Source: Anaerolineae bacterium (GTDB lineage: Bacteria; Chloroflexota; Anaerolineae; J102). From it: a DNA stretch of 39,501 bases. The position numbers and the translations under genes were made by a program. Below, piece after piece: positions 1 to 7,267 of this stretch (position 1 is its first letter; each line of letters opens with the position of its first letter). Location of the stretch: positions 1-39,501 of the forward strand of contig JALWZT010000292.1 of the NCBI GenBank assembly GCA_027002405.1, read 5' to 3'. Under the pieces are notes generated by a model that saw only the letters and a program-made list of their open reading frames with translations, had not been told where the DNA came from and searched no databases.

Positions 1-2
1 CC

Positions 3-998
3 CCTGAACCCACCCCCACTCCAACCCCTGCTTACATCGATCCCTGGACCCAGGATGGCTTTTCGTATTACACGGGGCTTCAACCTCAAGACCCCAGCGT
101 GCTGCAACGTCGGCCGCTGGCCATCAAGGTGGCCAACCAGGCCAGCGCCATCCCCCAATCGGGCCTGAGCAAGGCGGATATCGTGGTGGAAAGCCGGGTG
201 GAATTCAATCAGACCCGCTACACCGCGCTCTACCAAAGCCAGGATGCCCCTCGGGTGGGGTCCATTCGCAGCGCCCGCTTGATCGATCTGGAACTCCCCG
301 ACATCTTTGACGCGGTTCTGTGCTTTTCCGGCGCGGTGGAACCTGTCCGGCAGAAGCTGTATCATACCCCGGACCTGGAAGGCCAGGTGCTGGAACAGGT
401 CCTGAACCTCAAAGCCTTTTACCGAGATACCAACCTCAAACCCCCGGACAATCTCTTTGCCGACACCCACACCCTGTGGTCTTACATCGAAAAGAAAGGC
501 TGGAACACGCCCCCCAAGCCACCGGGCCATTGGGTCTTTTCGCCCCAACCCGCGGAAGGGGGCCAGCCCGCCAGCGCGGTGGAGATCCCTTACCCCACCT
601 TCCCGGTACGCTGGGCCTATGACAAGGCCAGTGGCCAATGGCAGCGCTGGCTCAACGGCAACCCCCACATCGACAAGGAAACCGGCGCCCAGTTGACCGC
701 GGACAATGTGCTGGTCATCTATGCCCAGCATGCCATCACCCTGATTGTGGAACACGGGAAGGAGCGTCGCTATTCAGGAGGCGTATGCATCAACTGCTCG
801 GTGGAAATCCAGCTTTGGGGCGAAGGTCGTCTTCAATTGCTGCGAGATGGCCAGGTCTACGAAGGCAAATGGCGTCGCGATGGCCGGGGCGCGCCTTTTG
901 AAATCACCTTTCCGGATGGTCAACCTCTGCCTTTGAAGCCGGGCGTCAGTTGGTGGCAAGTGGTCCGCCCGGATATGCCCGTCCAAATCACCCCCTGA
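3..998 (+). CDS. DUF3048 domain lipoprotein-like protein, 5' end missing
   Basis: The frame is open from the first complete codon of the window, so the gene starts upstream. A GTG at 99 is internal and not the start. The visible 331 residues begin with a Pro/Thr linker (PEPTPTPTPA), which normally separates a lipoprotein anchor from a secreted domain. The DUF3048 signature follows: LQRRPLAIKVANQ, then QSGLSKADIVVESRVE and a GSIRSAR motif. DUF3048 proteins (YerB of Bacillus is one) are cell-envelope proteins of unknown biochemical role. The C-terminal part keeps the family's second domain, with WQVVRPDMPV near the end. A hairpin terminator follows the stop, so this gene probably ends its own transcript. 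Family assignment is good; the function is unknown. Confidence 0.85.
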   Translation, partial: PEPTPTPTPAYIDPWTQDGFSYYTGLQPQDPSVLQRRPLAIKVANQASAIPQSGLSKADIVVESRVEFNQTRYTALYQSQDAPRVGSIRSARLIDLELPDIFDAVLCFSGAVEPVRQKLYHTPDLEGQVLEQVLNLKAFYRDTNLKPPDNLFADTHTLWSYIEKKGWNTPPKPPGHWVFSPQPAEGGQPASAVEIPYPTFPVRWAYDKASGQWQRWLNGNPHIDKETGAQLTADNVLVIYAQHAITLIVEHGKERRYSGGVCINCSVEIQLWGEGRLQLLRDGQVYEGKWRRDGRGAPFEITFPDGQPLPLKPGVSWWQVVRPDMPVQITP

Positions 999-1010
999 GA
1001 CATCCCAGTC

Positions 1011-1042
1011 CCCCCAAGGTTCCCAAACCTGGGGGCTATCTT
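1011..1042 (+). terminator. Rho-independent-like terminator after the DUF3048 gene
   Basis: CCCCC-A-AGGTT (1011-1021) pairs with AACCT-GGGGG (1026-1035) around a CCCA loop with one bulged A. The T-rich tail (ctatcttt) is short. It lies between the DUF3048 stop and the next ribosome binding site. Confidence 0.6.
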
Positions 1043-1061
1043 TCATCATAGGAGACTTTGT

Positions 1062-2486
1062 ATGTGTCCACAAAAAGGTAAGGTCGCTATTTTGCGTACC
1101 TCTCCCCGCACGATTTTTGCGGACTATTATCGGCTGATGAACCTGGCCGCATATCAGGATTTCTTGCCCAAAGAGGCGGAAACCGCGCTGAAGATCAACA
1201 TTTCCTGGCATTATTTCTATCCTGGCAGTTCCACCACCCCCTGGCAGTTGGAAGGGGTCATCCGTACCCTGCTCAAGGATGGCTATGACCGGGAAAAGAT
1301 TCACGCCAGCCACAACCGCACCGTGGTCATTGACGCGCGGCTCGGGGAACGGGAAAATAAGCAGCTCCATGTGGTCGAAGCCTATGGATTGCGCAACGTC
1401 CATCTCTATGAGGAAGGCATCGAATGGATTCACATCCGCGACGCGGTGGGTGATCTGACCGATCGTTTCCTGGCGCTGAACAAGGTCTATCCCGATGGCT
1501 TCTACATCCCCAAAAGCTTCATCGGCGAAAACATCATCCATTTGCCCACGGTGAAAACCCACGTATTCACCACCACCACCGGGGCCATGAAGAACGCGTT
1601 CGGAGGGCTGCTCAACGAACGCCGCCACTGGACCCATCCCGTCATCCACGAAACCCTGGTGGATTTGCTGATGATCCAGCAGAAGATTCATGCCGGGGTG
1701 TTTGCGGTCATGGATGGGACCTTTGCCGGGGATGGGCCTGGCCCTCGGGCCATGATCCCTTACGTTAAAAACGTCATTTTGGCCAGTGCGGATCAAGTGG
1801 CCATCGACGCGGTAGCCGCCAAAATGATGTTGGGCATCAATCCCCTGGAGATCAAATACATCCGCCTGGCCCACGAACTGGGGCTGGGATGCGGTGATCC
1901 CGACAAAATCGAGATCGTAGGGGATGTGGAGGAAACGCGAAAGACCTGGCACTTTACGGGCCCCTTCAAGAAGATGACCTTTGCTTCCCGCATGCAACAC
2001 CTCATCTACTGGGGCCCCCTCAAAGGCCCGGTGGAATGGTCTTTGAAGACCGTGCTCGCGCCCTGGGCCTATGCCGCGTCGGTGCTTTACCACGATACCT
2101 TCTGGTATCCTTTCATCGGCAAAAAGAAGATGCGTCTGGCCCTGGAAAGCGAATGGGGCCGCCTCTTCCGCAATTGGGAACGCCTCACCCCAGACGAAGA
2201 AGGCTTCCCCGAAGTGGGCGAAGAGGCCGCGGAGCTCCATCTGGAAGGCGCGTCCGCGTTCCTCAAATCCTTTGAGATTTTGTGGACCGCGCTGAAAGAA
2301 GCCCCCGAGATCAGCGCCCATCGCCGCCACCAGCAGATCAGCCAGGAAGAATTCGAAGAGCGCTATTATATGAAACGGCACGGTCAGGGCAATCAGTACA
2401 CGGCCACCGTGTTCATCTCCTTCCTGGCCGTTGCGTTCGTTTTCCTGCTCATGCTGTTAGGGCTGAAAAAAGCCCGTCGATCCTGA
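1062..2486 (+). CDS. DUF362 domain-containing protein with C-terminal membrane anchor
   Basis: The 474-aa protein has the DUF362 core: a LPTVKTHVFTTTTGAMKNAFG motif region near residues 163-183 (target-binding Lys and GAMKN), followed by DGTFAGDGPGPR and a SADQVAIDAVAAKMM helix. DUF362 proteins are often linked to iron-sulfur or redox functions, but their reaction is not established. No CxxC ferredoxin motif is visible. Residues of about 447-469 form one transmembrane helix followed by KKARRS, so the protein is probably tail-anchored with its bulk in the cytoplasm. The ATG is preceded by AGGAGA at a good distance. The MscS-like gene starts 4 bases after the stop, which suggests translational coupling. 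Confidence 0.85.
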   Translation: MCPQKGKVAILRTSPRTIFADYYRLMNLAAYQDFLPKEAETALKINISWHYFYPGSSTTPWQLEGVIRTLLKDGYDREKIHASHNRTVVIDARLGERENKQLHVVEAYGLRNVHLYEEGIEWIHIRDAVGDLTDRFLALNKVYPDGFYIPKSFIGENIIHLPTVKTHVFTTTTGAMKNAFGGLLNERRHWTHPVIHETLVDLLMIQQKIHAGVFAVMDGTFAGDGPGPRAMIPYVKNVILASADQVAIDAVAAKMMLGINPLEIKYIRLAHELGLGCGDPDKIEIVGDVEETRKTWHFTGPFKKMTFASRMQHLIYWGPLKGPVEWSLKTVLAPWAYAASVLYHDTFWYPFIGKKKMRLALESEWGRLFRNWERLTPDEEGFPEVGEEAAELHLEGASAFLKSFEILWTALKEAPEISAHRRHQQISQEEFEERYYMKRHGQGNQYTATVFISFLAVAFVFLLMLLGLKKARRS

Positions 2487-2490
2487 ATCC

Positions 2491-3450
2491 ATGTCTCCCG
2501 CGGACTACGCCCACCTTTCCATCCAAACGGCCGAGGCGTTGATGAGCCTGGAAAATAATGTGGCACGGCTCCTCCTCTCCGCGCTGATTATTATCCTGGC
2601 TTTTGTCATTCGCAAACTCTTTCGTCGGCTGATCCTGCGCCAGGAATTGCCCACGGCCGCAGCCTATTTCTGGAACAAGGCCATTAGCTACACAATCATC
2701 ACCATTGCTGCTATCCTGGTCGGCAGCATATGGTTGTATGGATTGCAGAACGTGGCGACCTTCTTGGGGCTTTTCAGCGCAGGATTGGCCGTGGCCCTGC
2801 GGGACCCCATCATCAACCTGGCAGGTTGGCTGTTTATTCTTATCCGCCGCCCCATTACCCTGGGCGATCGTATTGAAATCGAGGGTATCAAGGGAGATGT
2901 CATCGATTTGAGCCCTTTTTTCTTTTCGGTGCTGGAGGTTGGGGAATGGGTGCAAGCGGATCAAAGTACGGGGCGCATCATTCACATCCCCAATGTCAAA
3001 ATTTTTATGACCCCCGTGGCCAACTATACCCAACAGTTTCCCCTCATCTGGGATGAAATTTCGGTCTTGATCACCTTTGAGAGCAATTGGGAAAAAGCCA
3101 AAACCATCCTGGAAAACATCTTGAATGCCATGGCTCCTCACTTCACAGAAGCCGAAGAACAACAATTACGAGAAAGCGCGACCCATTACTACATCAAGCT
3201 AGGGAAACTCACGCCCGCGGTTTACACATCGGTGGTGGATAGTGGCGTTTTGCTGACCATGCGTTATCTCACCCATGCCCGCCAACGTCGCGACCGGGAA
3301 CAGGATATCTGGGAAGCGGTGCTACGAGCCTTTGCTCAAGAAGATGACATTGATCTGGCCTATCCCACACGCCGGGTCTTTTATAATCCCAAGGAAGGCA
3401 AGCCCGGCACCGGGGGGCCTTCCGTAAATAGAGTAATCAGTGATCAGTAA
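2491..3450 (+). CDS. MscS-family mechanosensitive ion channel
   Basis: The 319-aa protein has N-terminal membrane helices (about residues 25-43 and 62-84). The conserved pore-lining helix and beta domain of MscS follow: FLGLFSAGLAVALRDP at about 90-105, then GWLFIL, RRPITLGDRIEIEG and GDVIDLSP. GRIIHIPN is the usual segment of the beta domain. A cytoplasmic alpha/beta domain follows. Such channels open on membrane tension and release solutes during hypo-osmotic shock. The start lies 4 bases after the DUF362 stop and has no clear Shine-Dalgarno, which fits coupled translation. The last codons run into a heptamer repeat (GTAATCAGTGATCAG), so the extreme C-terminus (NRVISDQ) is repeat-derived. 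Confidence 0.9.
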   Translation: MSPADYAHLSIQTAEALMSLENNVARLLLSALIIILAFVIRKLFRRLILRQELPTAAAYFWNKAISYTIITIAAILVGSIWLYGLQNVATFLGLFSAGLAVALRDPIINLAGWLFILIRRPITLGDRIEIEGIKGDVIDLSPFFFSVLEVGEWVQADQSTGRIIHIPNVKIFMTPVANYTQQFPLIWDEISVLITFESNWEKAKTILENILNAMAPHFTEAEEQQLRESATHYYIKLGKLTPAVYTSVVDSGVLLTMRYLTHARQRRDREQDIWEAVLRAFAQEDDIDLAYPTRRVFYNPKEGKPGTGGPSVNRVISDQ

Positions 3451-3556
3451 TCAGTAATCAGTGTGAATCTGCGTTGCATCTGCGTGCATCTGCGTTCCCT
3501 CCATCTGCTACCTGCTACCTGCCACCTGCCACTTGCTACCTGCCACCTGCGCCCCC
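3426..3556 (+). repeat. Mixed short tandem repeats (three families)
   Basis: Three blocks follow one another: an (A)TCAGTNA heptamer block (about 3429-3461, which also encodes the end of the MscS gene), a CATCTGCGTG block (3468-3497), and a CTACCTGCCACCTG heptamer block (3505-3553). Reverse-complement forms of all three occur elsewhere in the window (for example 13690-13787). Confidence 0.85.
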
Positions 3557-3601
3557 TTTTCATCCGTCCCCGCGCGAACGGATTGAACAAATCCTACTCC
3601 C

Positions 3602-4414
3602 ATGCTGCCCAGAACCACGGTCATTCTCAACTGTCGATTGGTAACGCCCAAGGGAGAGATAGATTCGGGCGTGGTGGTGGTCGCGCAGGCCCGTATTGCC
3701 GCGGCCGGGCGGGATTATTTCCTTGCCTTGCCCCCAGACGCGATGGTGGTGGACGCGGGCCGGGGCCTGGTGGGGATGGGCTCTGAGCCGGCCATGGACC
3801 CTGCGCCCCTGGTGGTGGGAGCCCCGGCCCATCTCGTATGCCGGGATCGTTTCCAGCAGGTGGTATGGGTGATGCGAGAGGGGCGTTTCGTCTATCCGCC
3901 TCATCTCTGGCATGCCCAGCCCTGGCCCGAGCGCCGTCAACAGGCTATCCGTGCAGCCATAGCCACGCTGCAGGCCCGTTCTGAACACATCCATCTGGAG
4001 GTTGCTTCCCCATCGCAAGCCCTTTTGGGGATCGATCTGCTCTGGACGTTTCGCACACGCCAGGGCCCGCAGCAGGCGAGCATTCACATCCAACCCATGC
4101 TGGCCGACCTGCCCCTGAGCCTGGCGTTGCTGCACCGGGACGGGGCCCGGGCCCTGGGCCAACCTCCCTTCAGCCATCTTCGGGCCCAATGGTGGTTTTA
4201 TCACCACCTGAAAGACGGTGTGTTTTACACTTTCCGCACCAACCAGCTCAGGCGTTGGCTCAAGGACCATCCTCCTCAGACACCGCCCATGCCTTTTCCT
4301 TCGGCCGCGGCCGCCGAACCTTTGCTTGGCTGGCTTTTTCCTATCGAAAAGTTAGAAGCCGCGGGCATGCAGATTCTGCCCATGGTGGCAAGGGAAACGA
4401 ACAAGGAGCCGTAG
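3602..4414 (+). CDS. Amidohydrolase-like composite domain without the metal barrel, fused to an unknown domain
   Basis: The 270-aa protein opens like a dihydroorotase or amidohydrolase: VILNCRLVTPKGEIDSGVVV, then a buried VVDAGRGLVGMGSE segment. In amidohydrolases this is followed by the metal-binding HxH and the TIM barrel. Here it passes straight into LVVGAPAHLVCRD and VVWVMREGRFVYP, which resemble the C-terminal strands (ADLVVLD...VWVNGR) that complete the same small beta domain. No metal-binding HxH or catalytic Asp motif is present. Residues of about 100-270 are unrecognised; they contain HLEVASPSQALLGIDLLWTF and a WWFYHHLKDGVFY segment. An in-frame TGA lies 18 bases upstream and fixes ATG 3602 as the earliest ATG. 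No Shine-Dalgarno is visible. The amidohydrolase resemblance is inference. Confidence 0.6.
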   Translation: MLPRTTVILNCRLVTPKGEIDSGVVVVAQARIAAAGRDYFLALPPDAMVVDAGRGLVGMGSEPAMDPAPLVVGAPAHLVCRDRFQQVVWVMREGRFVYPPHLWHAQPWPERRQQAIRAAIATLQARSEHIHLEVASPSQALLGIDLLWTFRTRQGPQQASIHIQPMLADLPLSLALLHRDGARALGQPPFSHLRAQWWFYHHLKDGVFYTFRTNQLRRWLKDHPPQTPPMPFPSAAAAEPLLGWLFPIEKLEAAGMQILPMVARETNKEP

Positions 4415-4421
4415 CGGAAGA

Positions 4422-4481
4422 AGTAGTCAGTGATCAGTGATCAGTCATCAGTCAATCCTAATCCTAATCCCAATCCTATCT
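4422..4481 (+). repeat. Heptamer and hexamer repeats between convergent genes
   Basis: A GTCAGTGATCAGTGATCAG block is followed directly by AATCCT hexamers (4456-4479). The block fills the gap between the convergent 3602-4414 and LLM oxidoreductase genes. No conventional terminator is visible here. Confidence 0.85.
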
Positions 4482-5495
4482 TCACACCGCGGCTCGCAGC
4501 ATCCGTTGCCAGGCCTCGTCCTGTTCCCCGGGGCGGAAGGGGGTGTAGAGGGTGACCCTTTGCAACAGAGGACCATACCGGGCCTGGATCGCGGGCCCGA
4601 TCTCCTCCCAGGTGCCTGTCACCGCGAAGACATCCACCATCTCATCCGAAATCAGGGCGGGCATCTCTTGCCAGCGCTTGCGCACAGCCAGCCGTCCCAG
4701 GCGTTCGCCGATCTCGCCCCATCCGTGCTGGTCCAATACCGGGCGATAGGAAGGGGTGGACGCGTAGAAGGCGATTTGAGCCCGCACCTCCTCGCGGCGT
4801 TTGACTCGCTCCGCCTTGCTGTCCCCCACAATGGCGAAAACCGTGGTACTGAACACCACCTGGTCTAGGGAGCGCCCGGCCCGGGCCGCGCCTTCGGCCA
4901 CCCAGGGGCGAATGCGTTCCCGCAAATAATCCACTGTGTGGAAAGGATGGACATGAAAACCATCGCATAGCTCCCCTGCCAACTGACATAGCCGGCGGTT
5001 GACCCCCGCGATGTAGATGGGGATGTGGGGATGTTCAATGGGGCCCGGGTCGAAGAAGGGAGACATGAGGGTCATTTTGTAAAATTCCCCTCGGAAATTC
5101 AGGCGTTCTCCCTCCTGCCATGCTTGCCAGATGTGGCGCAAGGCCAGGATGTATTCCCGCAATCGGGCCGCGGGCTTGCTCCAGGGCATGGCGAAGCGGC
5201 GTTCGATGTGAGGTTTGATCTGGGTTCCCAGGCCCAGGATGAAGCGTCCCTGACTATAACGGGCCATGTCCCAGGCCACGTAAGCCATGTGCATGGGGCT
5301 GCGGGCAAAGGCCACCGCGATCGCGGTGCCCAGGCTTATGTGCCGGGTGTGTTCCGCCACCACAGCAAGCTGGGGAAAGGGATCATGTCGGGTTTCGGGG
5401 GCCCATAGCCCGGCAAACCCCAGGGCCTCGGCCCTGCGGCTGGTTTCCCGGATTTGATCGATGGTGTCAGCATCCAAAACGACGTCGAATAACAT
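4482..5495 (-). CDS. LLM-class, probably F420-dependent, oxidoreductase
   Basis: The 337-aa protein is a luciferase-like monooxygenase TIM barrel. It starts LFDVVLDADTIDQIRETSRR, followed by AEALGFAGLWAPETRHDPF, ISLGTAIAVAFARSP and the GRFILGLGTQ motif. HPHIPIYIAGVN in the middle and a C-terminal FAVTGTWEEIGPAIQARYG are also typical. The pattern matches the F420-dependent branch related to TIGR03617. The substrate is unknown. I chose ATG 5495 because the family's first strand (LFDVVLD) begins immediately there; the frame stays open for another 41 codons upstream, but those residues are repeat-adjacent and not family-like. The gene stands alone, convergent with its left neighbour. Confidence 0.88.
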   Translation of the reverse strand: MLFDVVLDADTIDQIRETSRRAEALGFAGLWAPETRHDPFPQLAVVAEHTRHISLGTAIAVAFARSPMHMAYVAWDMARYSQGRFILGLGTQIKPHIERRFAMPWSKPAARLREYILALRHIWQAWQEGERLNFRGEFYKMTLMSPFFDPGPIEHPHIPIYIAGVNRRLCQLAGELCDGFHVHPFHTVDYLRERIRPWVAEGAARAGRSLDQVVFSTTVFAIVGDSKAERVKRREEVRAQIAFYASTPSYRPVLDQHGWGEIGERLGRLAVRKRWQEMPALISDEMVDVFAVTGTWEEIGPAIQARYGPLLQRVTLYTPFRPGEQDEAWQRMLRAAV

Positions 5496-5584
5496 GAGCA
5501 AAACCCTGTGGAAAACTTGTGGACAATGTGGAAAAATGTGGGGAAAAGGCAGGGAAAGGCGGTGTAAAACATGGCTGCTCCAAA

Positions 5585-5960
5585 GCAGGCGACACGAGCG
5601 GCGGTTCGCCGATACCAAGGAAAACGCCTCGCAGCCAGGCTGGCGGACCGTGAAACGTGATGCGTGATGCGTAAGGCTCTCACGTTTTACGTTTCACGCA
5701 TCACGCCCGTTAGTGCCTCGCTCAACGTGGACCTGGCGATCCGCAATCCTAATCCTGATCCGAATCCTATTTACAAAGCAGTCCAACGGCTGGTTCGCCC
5801 GCGCCGATACCGAAGAAAATGCCTCGCGGCCAGGGCGGCGTGACTCGTATTCCGTATTGCGTAACGACTGGACGGAATACGGAATACGCAATACGAACCT
5901 TTGCCGACTCGCCCAACGTCGGCCTGGCGATTCCTCAGCAACCAGCGATCATTCTATTTT
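5585..5960 (+). repeat. Two tandem copies of a composite repeat with different palindromic inserts
   Basis: This 5496-5948 gap holds no gene. Unit 1 has the scaffold GGTTCGCCGATACC (5603-5616), then a palindromic GATGCGT/ACGCATC block (5649-5706), then CTCAACGTGGACCTGGCGAT, then AATCCT hexamers (5745-5770) and TATTTACAAAGCA. Unit 2 repeats the scaffold (5792-5820), but its palindrome is built from CGTATTC/GAATACG (5847-5899). It then has CCCAACGTCGGCCTGGCGAT and ends in TATTTTCATAGCA. Unit 1 recurs in inverted form at 23735-23940. The right end overlaps the 3' end of the gene at 5949-6338. Confidence 0.85.
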
Positions 5961-6338
5961 CATAGCAGCCAGGGCTTCTTCGGTTTCGGCCAGGCGAGCT
6001 TCCAAATGATCTTTCCAGGCCCGCAGACGGGCCAATCGGGCCTCCAACCAGGCTTGCCGGGTTTCTTTGGAGGGGACGGCTTCCATCTCAAGCCCACGGC
6101 CTCGCGCCCAGGGCGGGGGACCCCATGTCGGCGCTTCCTCCGGCAGCTCTTCGGGCCAGGCTCGAGCCGCCATCGGCCCGGCATCGGCCCAACGACGCCA
6201 TCCATAGCCCGGGCCGGGCTCCCACGCCTGCCCCGCCGCGGGCCGCCACCCGCGGCCCCTGCGTCCATGGCCTCTTCCGCGGGGACCACGCCCCCAGAAC
6301 CCGGGTTCATCACAAGGTACAAAGTGTTTTCTGCGCAT
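5949..6338 (-). CDS. Small Gly/Arg/Pro-rich protein with C-terminal coiled coil (DUF5320-like)
   Basis: The 129-aa protein starts MRRKHFVPCDEPGFWGRGPR, continues with Gly/Arg/Trp-rich sequence, and ends in a heptad-like helix (LEARLARLRAWKDHLEARLA). This matches the general build of DUF5320 proteins, small proteins often found near metal- or redox-related genes, though their role is unknown. A perfect GGAGG lies 8 bases before this ATG (6338) and overlaps an upstream in-frame ATG at 6356, so I take 6338 as the start. The gene lies downstream of the ArsR regulator on the same strand. An operator-like sequence at 6390-6413 resembles the one at the arsR promoter, so the ArsR protein may control it. 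The last codons (LAAMKIE) come from repeat DNA. Confidence 0.65.
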   Translation of the reverse strand: MRRKHFVPCDEPGFWGRGPRGRGHGRRGRGWRPAAGQAWEPGPGYGWRRWADAGPMAARAWPEELPEEAPTWGPPPWARGRGLEMEAVPSKETRQAWLEARLARLRAWKDHLEARLAETEEALAAMKIE

Positions 6339-6389
6339 GATTGGAACCTCCATCAAGAAAAGGATGTTGAGGGTTTGAGTGTGACAACG

Positions 6390-6413
6390 ACTTTATTCCA
6401 GGAATCGAATAAC
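6390..6413 (-). promoter_or_regulatory. Operator-like sequence matching the arsR operator
   Basis: By eye, this 24-bp sequence agrees at 17 positions with 6992-7015, in the same orientation. It shares ACYTTATTCCA and YGAATRA at identical spacing. It contains the exact dyad ATTCC-A-GGAAT and lies 52 bases upstream of the 6338 start codon. A TATATT box (6426-6431) is a possible -10 on the minus strand, without a clear -35. Confidence 0.5.
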
Positions 6414-6439
6414 TTGGCATAAAAAATATAGCAGTCGCC

Positions 6440-6556
6440 ACGCGCGGCGGCTCGCCGATACCGATGAAAATGAGAACGCAGATTTTCGCAGATGCTTCGC
6501 AGATTTCCACTGATTACTGATAACTGATCACTGATTACTTTATTTTCATAGCATCC
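6440..6556 (+). repeat. Composite repeat with GCAGAT and TGATTAC blocks
   Basis: The scaffold GGCTCGCCGATACCGATGAA (6449-6468) is followed by a GCAGAT-type block (6474-6505), a TGATTAC/TGATAAC heptamer block (6509-6540) and the end TATTTTCATAGCA. It sits between the ArsR gene and its downstream neighbour. Confidence 0.85.
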
Positions 6557-6574
6557 CTCATCCGCTTTTCAGCT

Positions 6575-6985
6575 TCATACTTCGTTAGCAAGACGCGCCC
6601 GCTGCCGACAACGGGGGCAACGACATTTGCCGCGACGCCGACGCCGCTCGCCTCCATGTTCTTCCACCAGGGGTTCTCCTGCCAGAGGTTCCCGGGCTCG
6701 TTTCTCCGCCAGGGCCAGGAGGCTATCCAGCACGGTGAAAAGTTCGGGATCGCGAATCTGGTAGAGGACTGTCATCCCTTCGCGGATGGGGATAACCAGG
6801 CCTGCTTCTCGCAGGACCATGAGATGTTGCGAGATATTGGCCTGGGGGCGCCCCAGTACGGTGGTAAGATGCATGACATAAGCGCCACCATCCCGCAACT
6901 CCTGCAGGATTTGCAGGCGCACCGGATGGCTGATGGCCCGGGCAATGCGGGCCGCGTCTTGGATCAAAGCGTTGGGGCGCGTCAT
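6575..6985 (-). CDS. ArsR-family winged-helix transcriptional regulator
   Basis: The 136-aa protein has an ArsR/SmtB fold: ARAISHPVRLQILQELRDGG at about 15-34, the recognition region LGRPQANISQHLMVLREAGL at about 44-63, and a beta wing (VIPIREGMTVLYQIRD). The tail is unusual: a basic RRRRR stretch followed by CRCPRCRQR, three cysteines that could bind metal or sense redox state. The classic ELCVCDL metal motif in helix 3 is absent (HLTTVLG instead). It is transcribed from a consensus promoter containing an inverted repeat, which suggests autorepression. The next gene downstream carries a similar operator. The inducer cannot be read from the sequence. Confidence 0.85.
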   Translation of the reverse strand: MTRPNALIQDAARIARAISHPVRLQILQELRDGGAYVMHLTTVLGRPQANISQHLMVLREAGLVIPIREGMTVLYQIRDPELFTVLDSLLALAEKRAREPLAGEPLVEEHGGERRRRRGKCRCPRCRQRARLANEV

Positions 6986-6991
6986 GGGATA

Positions 6992-7043
6992 ACCTTATTC
7001 CATAAGTTGAATGAAGTATAACACATATCTCCATCTCTGTCAA
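6992..7043 (-). promoter_or_regulatory. Sigma-70-type promoter and operator of the arsR gene
   Basis: On the minus strand TTGACA (7043-7038) and TATACT (7020-7015) are separated by exactly 17 bases. Just downstream lies the inverted repeat CTTAT-TCC-ATAAG (6994-7006), placed where a bound repressor would block the start of transcription. The leader is short and carries AAGG before the ATG. Confidence 0.75.
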
Positions 7044-7071
7044 GAATATCGTGGGGCATTCACGAGTCACT

Positions 7072-7101
7072 TTGACAATAGAGGCATCCATGCTGTATCA
7101 T
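7072..7101 (+). promoter_or_regulatory. Sigma-70-type promoter for the small ORF and AbiEi gene
   Basis: TTGACA (7072-7077) and TATCAT (7096-7101) are spaced by 18 bases. It diverges from the arsR promoter; the two -35 boxes are 28 bases apart. Confidence 0.65.
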
Positions 7102-7144
7102 TCACAGAAACTTAACAGAATTGTTTGGAAACGAGGAGTCATAA

Positions 7145-7267
7145 ATGGATTATCAACTCGCCCGCCAACTCTCTCAGCAGCTCAAAATCTCCATTGACCA
7201 AAAATACCTTCCTCGTAACCACTGGCAGGTAATCGAATCATGGATCGAAACAAACCGAAAGACATAA
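7145..7267 (+). CDS. 40-aa small ORF overlapping the AbiEi antitoxin gene
   Basis: The ORF encodes MDYQLARQLSQQLKI... and ends in WIETNRKT. GAGGAG lies 6 bases before the ATG, and the promoter at 7072-7101 lies just upstream, so translation is plausible. Its last 28 bases overlap the start of the AbiEi gene in another frame. It could be a leader peptide that couples translation of the antitoxin, or a small member of the module. No family was recognised. Confidence 0.5.
   Translation: MDYQLARQLSQQLKISIDQKYLPRNHWQVIESWIETNRKT

Noticed and set aside
99-998. GTG 99 as start of the DUF3048 gene
   Set aside because: The frame is open to the window edge and the residues before it (Pro/Thr linker, YYTGLQPQDPS) fit the family.
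774-2381. Long antisense ORF (535 codons) opposite the DUF362 gene
   Set aside because: It mirrors the codon structure of the real gene, has no family motifs and crosses two genes and a terminator.
5694-6009. Short ORFs in the composite repeat region
   Set aside because: They consist of translated heptamers and palindromes and have no ribosome binding sites or domains.
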